60,925 nucleotides of DNA from Nemertoderma westbladi (GCA_032718475.1 JAUCBJ010001581.1:1-60925); one strand, 5' to 3'. Shown: positions 11,575-23,005, numbered from the stretch's first letter. Numbers and translations: made by a program. Notes: generated by a model from the sequence alone, not told the origin.

Positions 11575-11874
11575 ATAAAAAATTATATTAAATCATATTT
11601 TCTCATAAACATATATAAACCATTCAGTCACTTAAAAATCGCTACTAATTTCTGAAAATTTTCGGGTTTAACGGTTTAACTTTAACGTTTAAATATTGTT
11701 CTCAAGGTTTTCCTCAATTTTAAAATAATTATGGAAAAATAAGATTTTTATTTATTTTTATTTATTTTCGGGTTGCGTTAAACCCGAAAATTTTCAGAAA
11801 ATAATAGCGATTTTTAAGTAACTGAGTGGTTTATATATATTTATGAGAAAATATGATTTAATGTAATTTTTTAT
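11575..11874. repeat. Inverted repeat with ~99 bp arms between convergent genes
   Basis: The left arm at 11575-11673 and the right arm at 11776-11874 are reverse complements at roughly 90 percent identity. Both carry tcatattttctcata, tatataaacca and ctgaaaattttcgggttta (in inverse orientation). The spacer is 102 bp. It sits between the 3' ends of the plus-strand gene and the minus-strand protease gene. It could be a small foldback insertion or a transcript-end hairpin of the element. Confidence 0.85.
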
Positions 11875-11917
11875 ATATATACTAATTAAATTTTATAATA
11901 TTTAAAAATATGAAAAT

Positions 11918-12381
11918 TTATCTCTTTTCAATCTTTCTTCTCAACCAACATGCTAGTACTTTTTCATTATGTAATAACTCACTACTAAATATTTGTAATG
12001 GGTTATTATTTTTTGGGCGCTCACATAAATGAAATATACAATATCCACCACAACTTGTACGAAAAGGATGCTGAATTATTTGGCGCATATTATTTCCCAC
12101 ATGATTGTATTATGAACCAACCAATCTTCAATTCTTGGAGTTGGATATTGGGCAAATGAATCAAAATATTCACCTTTTCCATCACATACATATATAGCTA
12201 CCCAATGAGTTCCAGGCAAGTGGCTTAGTTGAATATTGCTAATGAAGCTCATCTCTCTAGAATCTAACTGAGGAAGCTTGTCCACTGGGAAAGAACCTCT
12301 AAAATGATTACCAACAGGAAATTCATTTAAATCATATGAGTTCAACATTTCTTCTATTTTAAAAGATATATACATTACCAT
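11918..12381 (-). pseudogene. Adenovirus-type cysteine protease of Polinton, frameshifted
   Basis: In Polintons and adenoviruses this enzyme processes capsid precursors; it has a Ulp1-like fold. The visible catalytic layout is the His in LPGTHW, the Asp in FDSF, and the oxyanion Gln in QHPF located seven residues before the Cys in SCGGYC. That Gln-Cys spacing is the one seen in the family. The first part (12381-12076) and the Cys-bearing part (12100-11918) are in different frames, so one frameshift near 12100 breaks the gene. The C-terminal end is basic. It overlaps or directly follows the capsid gene on the same strand, as expected for a late structural block. Confidence 0.8.
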
Positions 12382-13599
12382 CTTTACCTATATTGAGACT
12401 CTTATCATACCCTATCCATAGAATAATGTTTATTGTTGCTGGTAGTGCATTAGCAAATTGCAACTCTAATCTTGCATTGCCAACATGTCTAGGTAAGAAA
12501 TCATCACTATCTAAGTAACCATCTGGAGCAAGGTTCCAAATAAATAAAGGATACATATCACAGAAGCTGGTTGGGGTAATTGCATTACTAGTACCTCGAA
12601 TAATTGAAGTAAGGTTATTCTGACTAGCGAAATATTCATTTATATATTGATTGGCAGCAAAATTTGGTTTATAAGTAACACCACTAAGAACCTTTCCATC
12701 TAATGTTATTTGTAAAAAAATAACATCAAAATGCTGAAGTGCCATTGAATTACGTGAATATATACCATTATAATGCATCATTACGAATCATTCCCAAAAT
12801 AATAAATCTGGGAGTATTGTTACCAGCAAATACGTTTTTGTGTACATGTGATCTTTGACCATTCCAACAGTAAACCTCATTCTGTATAAATGGGTATATA
12901 AAATCTTCCCTCTGGAGAAGACCGATATGTTCTTTCATTAAACTAGCTTCTATTTTTATTTGTTTTGTTTTTAAGACAGCTTTTGTGATATTTACTCTGC
13001 CTCCTTCAATATTATCCCCACAAGTTAAACTAAAATTATCACGTGCTCTTGTTAAAGTAATTCTAACAGTTGTTCTTGGCGGTAATACTTTTATTTGATC
13101 AAAAATATAAATGAATATCAAACCTTGTACCTGATATTGTGAGCTTTTCAAGGCTGCAGCATTTTCAAAAACACTAGAACTCCATTGGCTGTTTGTTCTT
13201 CCTATCCAGCTGCCGTGAGAATTGTATCTTTTGTATTTCTATCATTAACTAAAACAGCCTTTAAAAATGCTTTGTAAGCATAGTTTGAGGTATTTGGTTC
13301 AACCTGAAGCTCATTAATCAACACATTAATATTAGAGAATAACGTTGATAAGGTTAATGGCGTAATTGAAACCATACCATTATTTGGTCGGACTGTGGTT
13401 GCTACTTCATAGACTAATTGTAGAGTTTTATCACCTCCTACAATCTAATATTCATCTGATTTTCAATTACAAAATCTATTACACTAGTCCCCATTCCCAG
13501 AGTTGTTATTGGATATACTTCATGTTCAAAACTTTCATTAATAATACTTTGGGTAGTAAAGTTGCTGAATAAATTTAATTCATCAATTGTTTCACTCAT
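12359..13599 (-). pseudogene. Polinton hexon-like major capsid protein, frameshifted
   Basis: The start ATG is at 13597-13599. The protein is read in at least three pieces: 13599 to about 13443, about 13430 to 13190, and 13151 to 12359 with a frame change near 12775. The family is the double jelly-roll capsid protein of Polintons/adintoviruses (the F54H12.2-like proteins common in invertebrate genomes). Supporting landmarks are LINELQVEP in the N-terminal barrel, LTRARDNFSL in the middle, and a C-terminal PLFIWNLAPDG followed by NARLELQFANALP. At least two frameshifts and one stop near 13190 prevent a single product. It is flanked by the core-like protein and the protease, the expected structural-gene neighbourhood. 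Confidence 0.78.
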
Positions 13600-13618
13600 T
13601 TTCTATATTTTGAAAGAA

Positions 13619-14164
13619 TTAGCCAAAAATATCATCACAATTGTGTCTTTGACCTTTCATAAGCCTTTTCCTTTGATATTTAGTAATCTTTTTCTTTTTC
13701 CTTTTTTGTGGCTCGTTTATTGATGATGCATTTGCATTAAGAACTTCACAAACTATTTTATTTACTACACATTTAGTTGATGGTTTGGTTCTTTTAGCAA
13801 TTTGTTGTAATGTGTGATTAATTAATTTTTTACTCAATTTTTTTAGTAATGGTACTCCTTTACGAAGAGCCGCTCTTGCAACAGGTTTAGCAATTTTTGG
13901 AATAACCTGTGCTGCAATTTTCGCAATATTTCCAAATAAGCCACGACCACGTTGACCATATCTAGCGTATATGGTTCGTGTGTTCAAACGTCGATTTCGT
14001 AGACCACCCCTAAAATAAGGTATAATAATTCCACTATTATTCCCATGCCCTCTACCATCTTGTATAGTACGTATTGGATTTTGGTATAGTGAGATTTTAC
14101 CTATTGATATTCTTCTTCTACCAAAATAATCACTTGGGTCTGGATATGAACCACCCTTTGACAT
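13619..14164 (-). CDS. Basic core/membrane-active-like protein of Polinton
   Basis: This is an intact frame of 181 residues. The N-terminal part is Gly/Arg-rich (YFGRRR, GRGHGNNSG, RYGQRGRG). An amphipathic Ala/Ile/Lys helix follows GRGLFGNIAKIA, and the tail is very basic (QKRKKKKITKYQRKR). In adintovirus-like elements, a small basic protein between penton and hexon resembles adenoviral core or pVI/pX-type proteins that condense DNA or act on membranes. Assignment rests on position, charge and the GRGLFG-helix pattern rather than strong sequence identity. It is the only structural gene in the block without a visible break. The ATG at 14164 follows 54 nt after the penton frame. Confidence 0.6.
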   Translation of the reverse strand: MSKGGSYPDPSDYFGRRRISIGKISLYQNPIRTIQDGRGHGNNSGIIIPYFRGGLRNRRLNTRTIYARYGQRGRGLFGNIAKIAAQVIPKIAKPVARAALRKGVPLLKKLSKKLINHTLQQIAKRTKPSTKCVVNKIVCEVLNANASSINEPQKRKKKKITKYQRKRLMKGQRHNCDDIFG

Positions 14165-14217
14165 AATTTTGGTTGAAAATATATCAATTAATAAATATAT
14201 ATAGTTTTAGTCAATGT

Positions 14218-14896
14218 TTATTGATGCTTTAATAATAAAGTAACAACTACAGTCCCTGAATTAAGTTCAATCAAATCTCCTTCATCATCTTTTAACTTAA
14301 TGTTTATTATTTCCATGTTTTGCATATCAACAGGTATATAATTAATATTATTGAATTCACAGTGAACCAATGATCCATAATCACCTTCATATGAAATTGT
14401 TCTTAATAATGGTTTCAATTGATTTCCTACTATAGCATTAGCACTTATATTGGAATAAATATTAATATTACCACCAAAGAAGTCAAGCTTTTTGAATGAA
14501 AAAGGTATCATCAATATGTAACAGAAAACGATTTATTTGTAAATATCCTTTATATTTAATAACTTGGAAACGATTTTTGTTAAAGTAATTTTATCCTTCT
14601 AACCCTAACAAACTTAACATTCGAATCAGCTTCTCACTATGAATGTGTATACGTTTGGTTTTTTTCAAAAAGAGAAGCGAAATAGTATTATATAATGCAT
14701 TAAATCGAAATTGTACTCTTATAATAAGACCGGTTGCATTCAATTGATTAATCAAGGTTTCAATATTGTCATAGCAACCAGCAGGTAAAATATGTTTCTT
14801 TATTTTACCTCGAACACCTTGTGTAGTAATTAGAGTATCATTGATATTATACATTGATGCCAAATAAGTGATTTCAGATATTCCTACCATCCACAT
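14218..14896 (-). pseudogene. Polinton penton-like minor capsid protein, copy 2
   Basis: Two frames make up this fragment. The first (14896-14591) begins MVGISEITYL, the segment that follows the first strand in pentons, and contains the LPAGCYDNIETLI turn and a final LSLLGLEG. The second (14514-14218) has the C-terminal signature: INIYSNIS, then KPLLRTISYEGDYG, then NINYIPVD, ending GTVVVTLLLKH. About 25 residues of the normal N-terminus are missing, because the fragment joins directly to penton copy 1 upstream. A stop after LGLEG separates the two frames. Confidence 0.72.
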
Positions 14897-14899
14897 CCC

Positions 14900-15525
14900 A
14901 CTCAGTCATAATGGTTGTTAGTAATGTACGTAATAATGGTGCCGTTGTATTGTCAATAATTGTATGAGCTGTTATATCGCTATATATGAATAAACTTTGT
15001 CTTCCTCTCACCAATCAGGAAAAGGGCTAATTTCAGAAAAATATTTACGTTGATTAGGTTTTTGTTTCAGTGATAAGTTAATATCAATTCCACTCAACCT
15101 CAATATTATCTTTCAAAAAACCCTCTAAGCCTAATATAGTTTTTAAATCTCCAGTTATTTCAAATGAAAAAAATCTTGAACAAGTTAGTTTGATTTTATT
15201 TAAAAATTTAATATACCTAATATTTATTGTTGTTTTAAGGTAAGCAGAGGCTTCAAATGTTTCATTAATTTTTTTAATGATTGCTTCCATGCTTGCATAT
15301 AATCTTGGAATAAATAAAGCAGCATTTCGAGGGCCATCTTTATAGTAGAAAATTAATTATAATAATTGCTCAATGTTATAATATGAAGAAGAATATTGAA
15401 TTTCAGATAAACCAACTTCTATATCTGATGATAAGGTATATGGAAGCTCTACTATAAATGAACTCAATGAATTATTGGGGAATCTTGATGTTGGACCATT
15501 AGAAACTAGTGTAATATAACTATTA
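14900..15525 (-). pseudogene. Polinton penton-like minor capsid protein, copy 1
   Basis: It begins near 15515 with the characteristic N-terminus (ITLVSNGPTSRFPNN, then LPYTL and EVGLSEIQYS). It continues in the frame at 15290-15084 (ILGLEGF) and in a further frame with FIYSDITAH and APLLRTL near 15015-14930. Stops and shifts occur at about 15357 and 15025. The copy ends after PLLRT without the final strands, where copy 2 begins. Two penton copies in one element are unusual and are treated as a finding. Confidence 0.7.
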
Positions 15526-15542
15526 GATTATAACTATATACT

Positions 15543-15792
15543 GAAGCAGCAGCTTGGTCTAGTGGTGACATTACTGTGCTTCCGATTAGGGAGCCCGGGT
15601 TCGATCCCTAGATGGGGCAGCACTGTTTGGGCACAGTGCTTTAAATGCTGCAGCCTAGCCCAACCCCGGCTTTCATTAAATGGGAACCAAGGCAACTTGG
15701 GAAACAGAGTGGAAGGGTTTCCTGTGGAAGATCACCCATGTTGGTGAACAGGCATTCCTTGGCTTAACGAGCCTAAAAGATTCTCCCATTCA
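15543..15792 (+). mobile_element. tRNA-derived SINE, copy 1
   Basis: This is a 250 bp element with a tRNA-like head: A-box tggtctagtgg at 15555-15565 and B-box ggttcgatccc at 15598-15608. The body holds aaatgggaaccaaggcaac and the 3' end is aacgagcctaaaagattctc. A 7 bp duplication ATATACT (15536-15542 and 15793-15799) flanks it, supporting insertion by target-primed reverse transcription. It interrupts the Polinton relic between integrase and penton. A second copy is at 46543-46806. Confidence 0.88.
15555..15608 (+). promoter_or_regulatory. RNA polymerase III A and B boxes of the SINE
   Basis: The A-box (15555-15565) and B-box (15598-15608) match the internal pol III promoter consensus at tRNA-like spacing. 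Whether the copy is transcribed cannot be told. Confidence 0.7.
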
Positions 15793-15901
15793 ATATACTA
15801 TTCATTTTCATAAAATTTATTCATAATTATAATTATTGTAAATCGTTTATAACTGATAATTGTACATAATTTAAAATTCGACTTCATCAAAAAATTAAAA
15901 C

Positions 15902-16104
15902 TTATTTACGTAATTGGTTAGGGTCAATCCATTTATTTTGCTTATCACCTTTGAATCTGACTAAATATTGCTTCTTTTTGCTTTTTATACGCTCTTTGAT
16001 TGTCACTGCTTCACTAGTTGAAGTTCATCTTCATAGAAAGTGCCCTCAATATCTCTACCAACAGAATCTATTACATGGTACATTGGATAAGCACCCTCTG
16101 TGCG
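15902..16104 (-). pseudogene. Polinton retroviral-type integrase, C-terminal remnant
   Basis: Read on the minus strand, RTEGAYPMYHVID is followed by IEGTFYEDELQLV. After a frame change near 16013 comes a chromodomain-like end, KKKQYLVRFKGD then NKWIDPNQLRK and a stop at 15904-15902. Integrases of Polintons end with this order: an SH3-like barrel containing G(T/S)FYE.EL, then a chromo-like segment. The catalytic core (DDE) is missing, because the sequence upstream is replaced from 16092 by the 40 bp array. Its presence on the same strand as the capsid genes supports a Polinton assignment. Confidence 0.72.
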
Positions 16105-17338
16105 TTTAGTTTAGTGGCAACCTGTCCCTCTCACCCTCTCTGCGTTTATTTTAGTGGCAACCTGTCCCTCTCACCCTCTGTGCGTTTAGTTTAGTGGCAA
16201 CCCGTCCCTCTCACCTTCTGTGCGTTTAGTTTAGTGGCAACCTGTCCATGTCCCTCCCACCCTCTGTGTGTTTAGTTTAGTGGCAACCTGTCCCAGTCCC
16301 TCCCACCCTCTGTGTGTTTAGTTTAGTGGCAACCTGTCCCTCTCACCCTCTGTGCGTTTAGTTTAGTGGCAACCTGTCCCTCTCACCCTCTGTGCGTTTA
16401 GTTTAGTGGCAACCTGTCCCTCTCACCCTATGTGCGTTTAGTTTAGTGGCAACCTGTCCCTCTCACCCTCTGTGCGTTTAGTTTAGTGGCAACCTGTCCC
16501 TCTCACCCTCTGTGCGTTTAGTTTAGTGGCAACCTGTCCCTCCCACCCTCTGTGTGTTTAGTTTAGTGGCAACCTGTCCCTCTCACCCTCTGTGCGTTTA
16601 GTTTAGTGGCAACCTGTCCCTCTCACCCTCTGTGCGTTTAGTTTAGTGGCAACCTGTCCCTCCCACCCTCTGTGCGCTTAGTTTAGTGGCAACCTGTCCC
16701 TCTCACCCTCTGTGCGCTTAGTTTAGTGGCAACCTGTCCCTCCCACCATCTGTGCGTTTAGTCTAGTGGCAACCTGTCCCTCTCACCCTCTGTGCGTTTA
16801 GTTTAGTGGCAACCTGTCCCTCTCACCCTCTGTGCGTTTAGTTTAGTGGCAACCTGTCCCTCTCACCCTCTGTGCGTTTAGTTTAGTGGCAACCTGTCCC
16901 TCTCACCCTCTGTGCGTTTAGTTTAGTGGCAACCTGTCCCTCCCACCCTCTGTGCGTTTAGTTTAGTGGCAACCCGTCCCTCTCACCTTCTGTGCGTTTA
17001 GTTTAGTGGCAACCTGTCCCTCTCACCCTCTGTGCGTTTAGTTTAGTGGCAACCTGTCCCTCTCACCCTCTGTGCGTTTAGTTTAGTGGCAACCTGTCCC
17101 TCTCACCCTCTGTGCGTTTAGTTTAGTGGCAACCCGTCCCTCTCACCTTCTGTGCGTTTAGTTTAGTGGCAACCTGTCCCTGTCCCTCCCACCCTCTGTG
17201 CGTTTAGTTTAGTGGCAACCTGTCCCTCTCACCCTCTGTGCGTTTAGTTTAGTGGCAACCTGTCCCTCTCACCCTCTGTGCGTTTAGTTTAGTGGCAACC
17301 TGTCCCTCTCACCCTCTGTGCGCTTAGTTTAGTGGCAA
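16092..17338. repeat. 40 bp satellite, ~31 copies
   Basis: The unit reads tttagtttagtggcaacctg followed by tccctctcaccctctgtgcg. Variants include tcccaccctc and gtccatgtccctccc. The array is very uniform. Its left edge begins with the same caccctctgtgcg that on the minus strand encodes the RTEG residues of the integrase remnant. Confidence 0.95.
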
Positions 17339-17477
17339 CGAGACCATGTTTATTGCGTGTTCGTTGGTTTTACCAAGGCTCTATCACCCGAAAGAATCTG
17401 CCTTAAAAGGGCGAGTCAAACCAACGCGGATGCGTCAAGAATTTTTAATAACAATTAAATTAATAAACGTGTCTGCG
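17339..17477. other. Junction between two satellites
   Basis: About 140 bp of unique sequence separates the 40 bp and 55 bp arrays. It includes a short inverted motif ttggttt/aaaccaa. No gene is seen. Confidence 0.5.
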
Positions 17478-20400
17478 ATGGATGGTGATTAGATAAAGTA
17501 CTCTCAGACTCACAACAGTATAGAATTACCATTGCCAATGGTGATTAGATAAAGACTATCAGACTCATAACAGTATAGAATTACCATTGCCAATGGTGAT
17601 TAGATAAAGACTCTCAGACTCATAACAGTATAGAATTACCATTGCCAATGGTGATTAGATAAAGACTCTCAGACTCATAACAGTATAGAATTACCATTGC
17701 CAATGGTGATTAGATAAAGACTATCAGACTCATAACAGTATAGAATTACCATTGCCAATGGTGATTAGATAAAGACTCTCAGACTCATAACAGTATAGAA
17801 TTACCATTGCCAATGGTGATTAGATAAAGACTCTCAGACTCATAACAGTATAGAATTACCATTGCCAATGGTGATTAGATAAAGACTATCAGACTCATAA
17901 CAGTATAGAATTACCATTGCCAATGGTGATTAGATAAAGACTCTCAGACTCATAACAGTATAGAATTACCATTGCCAATGGTGATTAGATAAAGACTCTC
18001 AGACTCATAACAGTATAGAATTACCATTGCCAATGGTGATTAGATAAAGACTATCAGACTCATAACAGTATAGAATTACCATTGCCAATGGTGATTAGAT
18101 AAAGACTCTCAGACTCATAACAGTATAGAATTACCATTGCCAATGGTGATTAGATAAAGACTCTCAGACTCATAACAGTATAGAATTACCATTGCCAATG
18201 GTGATTAGATAAAGACTATCAGACTCATAACAGTATAGAATTACCATTGCCAATGGTGATTAGATAAAGACTCTCAGACTCATAACAGTATAGAATTACC
18301 ATTGCCAATGGTGATTAGATAAAGACTCTCAGACTCATAACAGTATAGAATTACCATTGCCAATGGTGATTAGATAAAGACTATCAGACTCATAACAGTA
18401 TAGAATTACCATTGCCAATGGTGATTAGATAAAGACTCTCAGACTCATAACAGTATAGAATTACCATTGCCAATGGTGATTAGATAAAGACTATCAGACT
18501 CATAACAGTATAGAATTACCATTGCCAATGGTGATTAGATAAAGACTCTCAGACTCATAACAGTATAGAATTACCATTGCCAATGGTGATTATATAAAGA
18601 CTCTCAGACTCATAACAGTATAGAATTACCATTGCCAATGGTGATTAGATAAAGACTATCAGACTCATAACAGTGAATTACCATTGCCAATGGTGATTAG
18701 ATAAAGACTCTCAGACTCATAACAGTATAGAATTACCATTGCCAATGGTGATTAGATAAAGACTCTCAGACTCATAACAGTATAGAATTACCATTGCCAA
18801 TGGTGATTAGATAAAGTACTCTCAGACTCATAACAGTATAGAATTACCATTGCCAATGGTGATTAGATAAAGACTCTCAAACTCATAACAGTATAGAATT
18901 ACCATTGCCAATGGTGATTAGATAAAGACTCTCAGACTCATAACAGTATAGAATTACCATTGCCAATGGTGATTAGATAAAGTACTCTCAGACTCATAAC
19001 AGTATAGAATTACCATTGCCAATGGTGATTAGATAAAGACTATCAGACTCATAACAGTATAGAATTACCATTGCCAATGGTGATTAGATAAAGTACTCTC
19101 AGACTCAAACAGTATAGAATTACCATTGCCAATGGTGATTAGATAAAGACTATCAGACTCATAACAGTATAGAATTACCATTGCCAATGGTGATTAGATA
19201 AAGACTCTCAGACTCATAACAGTATAGAATTACCATTGCCAATGGTGATTAGATAAAGACTCTCAGACTCATAACAGTATAGAATTACCATTGCCAATGG
19301 TGATTAGATAAAGACTCTCAGACTCATAACAGTATAGAATTACCATTGCCAATGGTGATTAGATAAAGACTCTCAGACTCATAACAGTATAGAATTACCA
19401 TTGCCAATGGTGATTAGATAAAGTACTCTCAGACTCAAACAGTATAGAATTACCATTGCCAATGGTGATTAGATAAAGACTATCAGACTCATAACAGTAT
19501 AGAATTACCATTGCCAATGGTGATTAGATAAAATACTCTCAGACTCAAACAGTATAGAATTACCATTGCCAATGGTGATTAGATAAAGACTATCAGACTC
19601 ATAACAGTATAGAATTACCATTGCCAATGGTGATTAGATAAAGTACTCTCAGACTCAAACAGTATAGAATTACCATTGCCAATGGTGATTAGATAAAGAC
19701 TATCAGACTCATAACAGTATAGAATTACCATTGCCAATGATGATTAGATAAAATACTCTCAGACTCAAACAGTATAGAATTACCATTGCCAATGGTGATT
19801 AGATAAAGACTATCAGACTCATAACAGTATAGAATTACCATTGCCAATGGTGATTAGATAAAGACTATCAGACTCATAACAGTATAGAATTACCATTGCC
19901 AATGGTGATTAGATAAAATACTCTCAGACTCAAACAGTATAGAATTACCATTGCCAATGGTGATTAGATAAAGACTATCAGACTCATAACAGTATAGAAT
20001 TACCATTGCCAATGGTGATTAGATAAAATACTCTCAGACTCAAACAGTATAGAATTACCATTGCCAATGGTGATTAGATAAAGACTATCAGACTCATAAC
20101 AGTATAGAATTACCATTGCCAATGGTGATTAGATAAAGACTCTCAGACTCATAACAGTATAGAATTACCATTGCCAATGGTGATTAGATAAAGTACTCTC
20201 AGACTCAAACAGTATAGAATTACCATTGCCAATGGTGATTAGATAAAGACTATCAGACTCATAACAGTATAGAATTACCATTGCCAATGGTGATTAGATA
20301 AAGACTATCAGACTCATAACAGTATAGAATTACCATTGCCAATGGTGATTAGATAAAATACTCTCAGACTCAAACAGTATAGAATTACCATTGCCAATGG

Positions 20401-21887
20401 TGATTAGATAAAGACTATCAGACTCATAACAGTATAGAATTACCATTGCCAATGGTGATTAGATAAAATACTCTCAGACTCAAACAGTATAGAATTACCA
20501 TTGCCAATGGTGATTAGATAAAGACTATCAGACTCATAACAGTATAGAATTACCATTGCCAATGGTGATTAGATAAAGACTCTCAGACTCATAACAGTAT
20601 AGAATTACCATTGCCAATGGTGATTAGATAAAGTACTCTCAGACTCAAACAGTATAGAATTACCATTGCCAATGGTGATTAGATAAAGTACTCTCAGACT
20701 CAAACAGTATAGAATTACCATTGCCAATGGTTATTAGATAAAGACTATCAGACTCATAACAGTATAGAATTACCATTGCCAATGGTGATTAGATAAAATA
20801 CTCTCAGACTCAAACAGTATAGAATTACCATTGCCAATGGTGATTAGATAAAGACTATCAGACTCATAACAGTATAGAATTACCATTGCCAATGGTGATT
20901 AGATAAAGACTCTCAGACTCATAACAGTATAGAATTACCATTGCCAATGGTGATTAGATAAAGACTCTCAGACTCATAACAGTATAGAATTACCATTGCC
21001 AATGGTGATTAGATAAAGACTCTCAGACTCATAACAGTATAGAATTACCATTGCCAATGGTGATTAGATAAAGACTCTCAGACTCATAACAGTATAGAAT
21101 TACCATTGCCAATGGTGATTAGATAAAGTACTCTCAGAGTCATAACAGTATAGAATTACCATTGCCAATGGTGATTAGATAAAGACTATCAGACTCATAA
21201 CAGTATAGAATTACCATTGCCAATGGTGATTAGATAAAGACTCTCAGACTCATAACAGTATAGAATTACCATTGCCAATGGTGATTAGATAAAGACTCTC
21301 AGACTCATAACAGTATAGAATTACCATTGCCAATGGTGATTAGATAAAGTACTCTCAGACTCAAACAGTATAGAATTACCATTGCCAATGGTGATTAGAT
21401 AAAGTACTCTCAGACTCAAACAGTATAGAATTACCATTGCCAATGGTGATTAGATAAAGACTATCAGACTCATAACAGTATAGAATTACCATTGCCAATG
21501 GTGATTAGATAAAGTACTCTCAGAGTCATAACAGTATAGAATTACCATTGCCAATGGTGATTAGATAAAGACTATCAGACTCATAACAGTATAGAATTAC
21601 CATTGCCAATGGTGATTAGATAAAGACTCTCAGACTCATAACAGTATAGAATTACCATTGCCAATGGTGATTAGATAAAGACTATCAGACTCATAACAGT
21701 ATAGAATTACCATTGCCAATGGTGATTAGATAAAGTACTCTCAGACTCATAACAGTATAGAATTACCATTGCCAATGGTGATTAGATAAAGTACTCTCAG
21801 ACTCATAACAGTATAGAATTACCATTGCCAATGGTGATTAGATAAAGACTCTCAGACTCATAACAGTATAGAATTACCATTGCCAAT
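17478..21887. repeat. 55 bp satellite, ~80 copies
   Basis: The unit starts attgccaatggtgattagat and ends tatagaattacc. Variant positions are actatc/actctc/tactctc and cataac/caaac. In the left part the variants follow a three-unit order (one actatc then two actctc). In the right part they mostly alternate actatc-cataac with tactctc-caaac. There are no spacers between units and no coding content. Confidence 0.96.
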
Positions 21888-22500
21888 AGAGTTCTCTGCT
21901 TTCTATACGATAGACAAAATAGGTGCGAGATCTACAATTATTTTGGTATTTTATTTTAGTGGTGGTGGCAATTTATTAGAAATTTCTTTAAAAATATTAA
22001 TTTTATTCTTAAATTGTTACTTTTTAGCTCGAATATATTAATATATTTACCTCAAAATCAGGATAAAAGGGGTACTTTTTCCCTCGGTAAAAAGTAACAC
22101 AGGATTGCACTGATATTACTTTTTTCCTGGCACAAAAAGTAAATTAAAATATTTTTGGTGGAATTTATTAAATTTTATTACATGTGTTGAAAGAGCATCG
22201 AAGTAGAAAAGGTTTGCACGTAATTTGAGCAAAATCCATTCACACACTCAAAACGTTATTACAACTTTAGTGTCTGCAAGGCGAACTCCAAAACGGAACT
22301 CAATATCCAATATTGGTTTATGTAGTTAAGCGGCTCTCTAGTTACGTAATAAATATTCGAGAACATTCTAAATTATTTAACATTGAGTAAGGCAGCATCA
22401 GGAGTTGAAGAGTACAATAATTTGAATCGCAGTAACTATGGAAGCAATATAGTAAAATACTTACTATACACAGTTCAATTTATTTGACAATTTATTTTTT
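21888..22500. other. AT-rich sequence, no gene recognised
   Basis: A short inverted motif ggtacttttt...aaaaagtaac lies near 22070-22105. Otherwise nothing is supported. Confidence 0.45.
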
Positions 22501-23005
22501 TATTAACACCAGATAGGTATATTTATGTATGAACTCTATACAAAAAGTACATATCTTACCCCAGAAATAAGAAACTTATTAACCTTAACCTCGACCGTTC
22601 ATAACCACGCAACCCGGTCGGTAGCCAGAGCCAACTACTACAGGGTTCCTTGGGTTCGACTGAACACCAGCCAGCACTCCCTGAGTTTTCAAGGCCCATC
22701 CATCTGGAATTCAATTCCAACTTCTTTCAAAAATAAAAAACTAAAATAACTTTCTCTAACTTAAAATAACTAACTTAAAAGCTCTTATATACATATGTAC
22801 CGATTGTAATAATAATATATTTTGTCTTAAATTGCCCTAACATTAGTAGCACCCCCCCCCCCCCCCCAATCCTCTCCCCTCACCAAGGGCAGCAGCACCT
22901 ACTAGCTACTATTGCTATTAGCTGCTGTCCTTTCCTGTATACCGGTATAGTTATTGTTTATATTAGAATATTACGTTAAAAGGAAGAATAAACTAATTGA
23001 ATTGA
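22501..23005 (+). mobile_element. 5'-truncated LINE 3' end
   Basis: The frame at about 22525-22749 ends with the last residues typical of non-LTR retrotransposon polyproteins: NHATRS, then FSFQGPSIWN-like (LSFQGPSIWNSIP) and a lysine-rich stop. Behind it is a 3' UTR with a run of 16 C at 22852-22867 and an end rich in ttgaattgaaaa. The reverse transcriptase core is missing, as expected for a truncated insertion. The clade (CR1-, jockey- or L2-like) is not decided. Confidence 0.7.

Noticed and set aside
15562-15747. 61-codon frame
   Set aside because: Lies entirely within the SINE; the same translation would come from any copy.
15902-16104. Retroviral or LTR-retrotransposon integrase
   Set aside because: The GTFYE.EL plus chromo-like C-terminus, the neighbouring capsid and protease genes and the absence of reverse transcriptase or LTRs favour a Polinton.
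17478-21887. CRISPR-like regular array
   Set aside because: Units are contiguous direct repeats with no unique spacers, no cas genes are present, and the DNA is eukaryotic.
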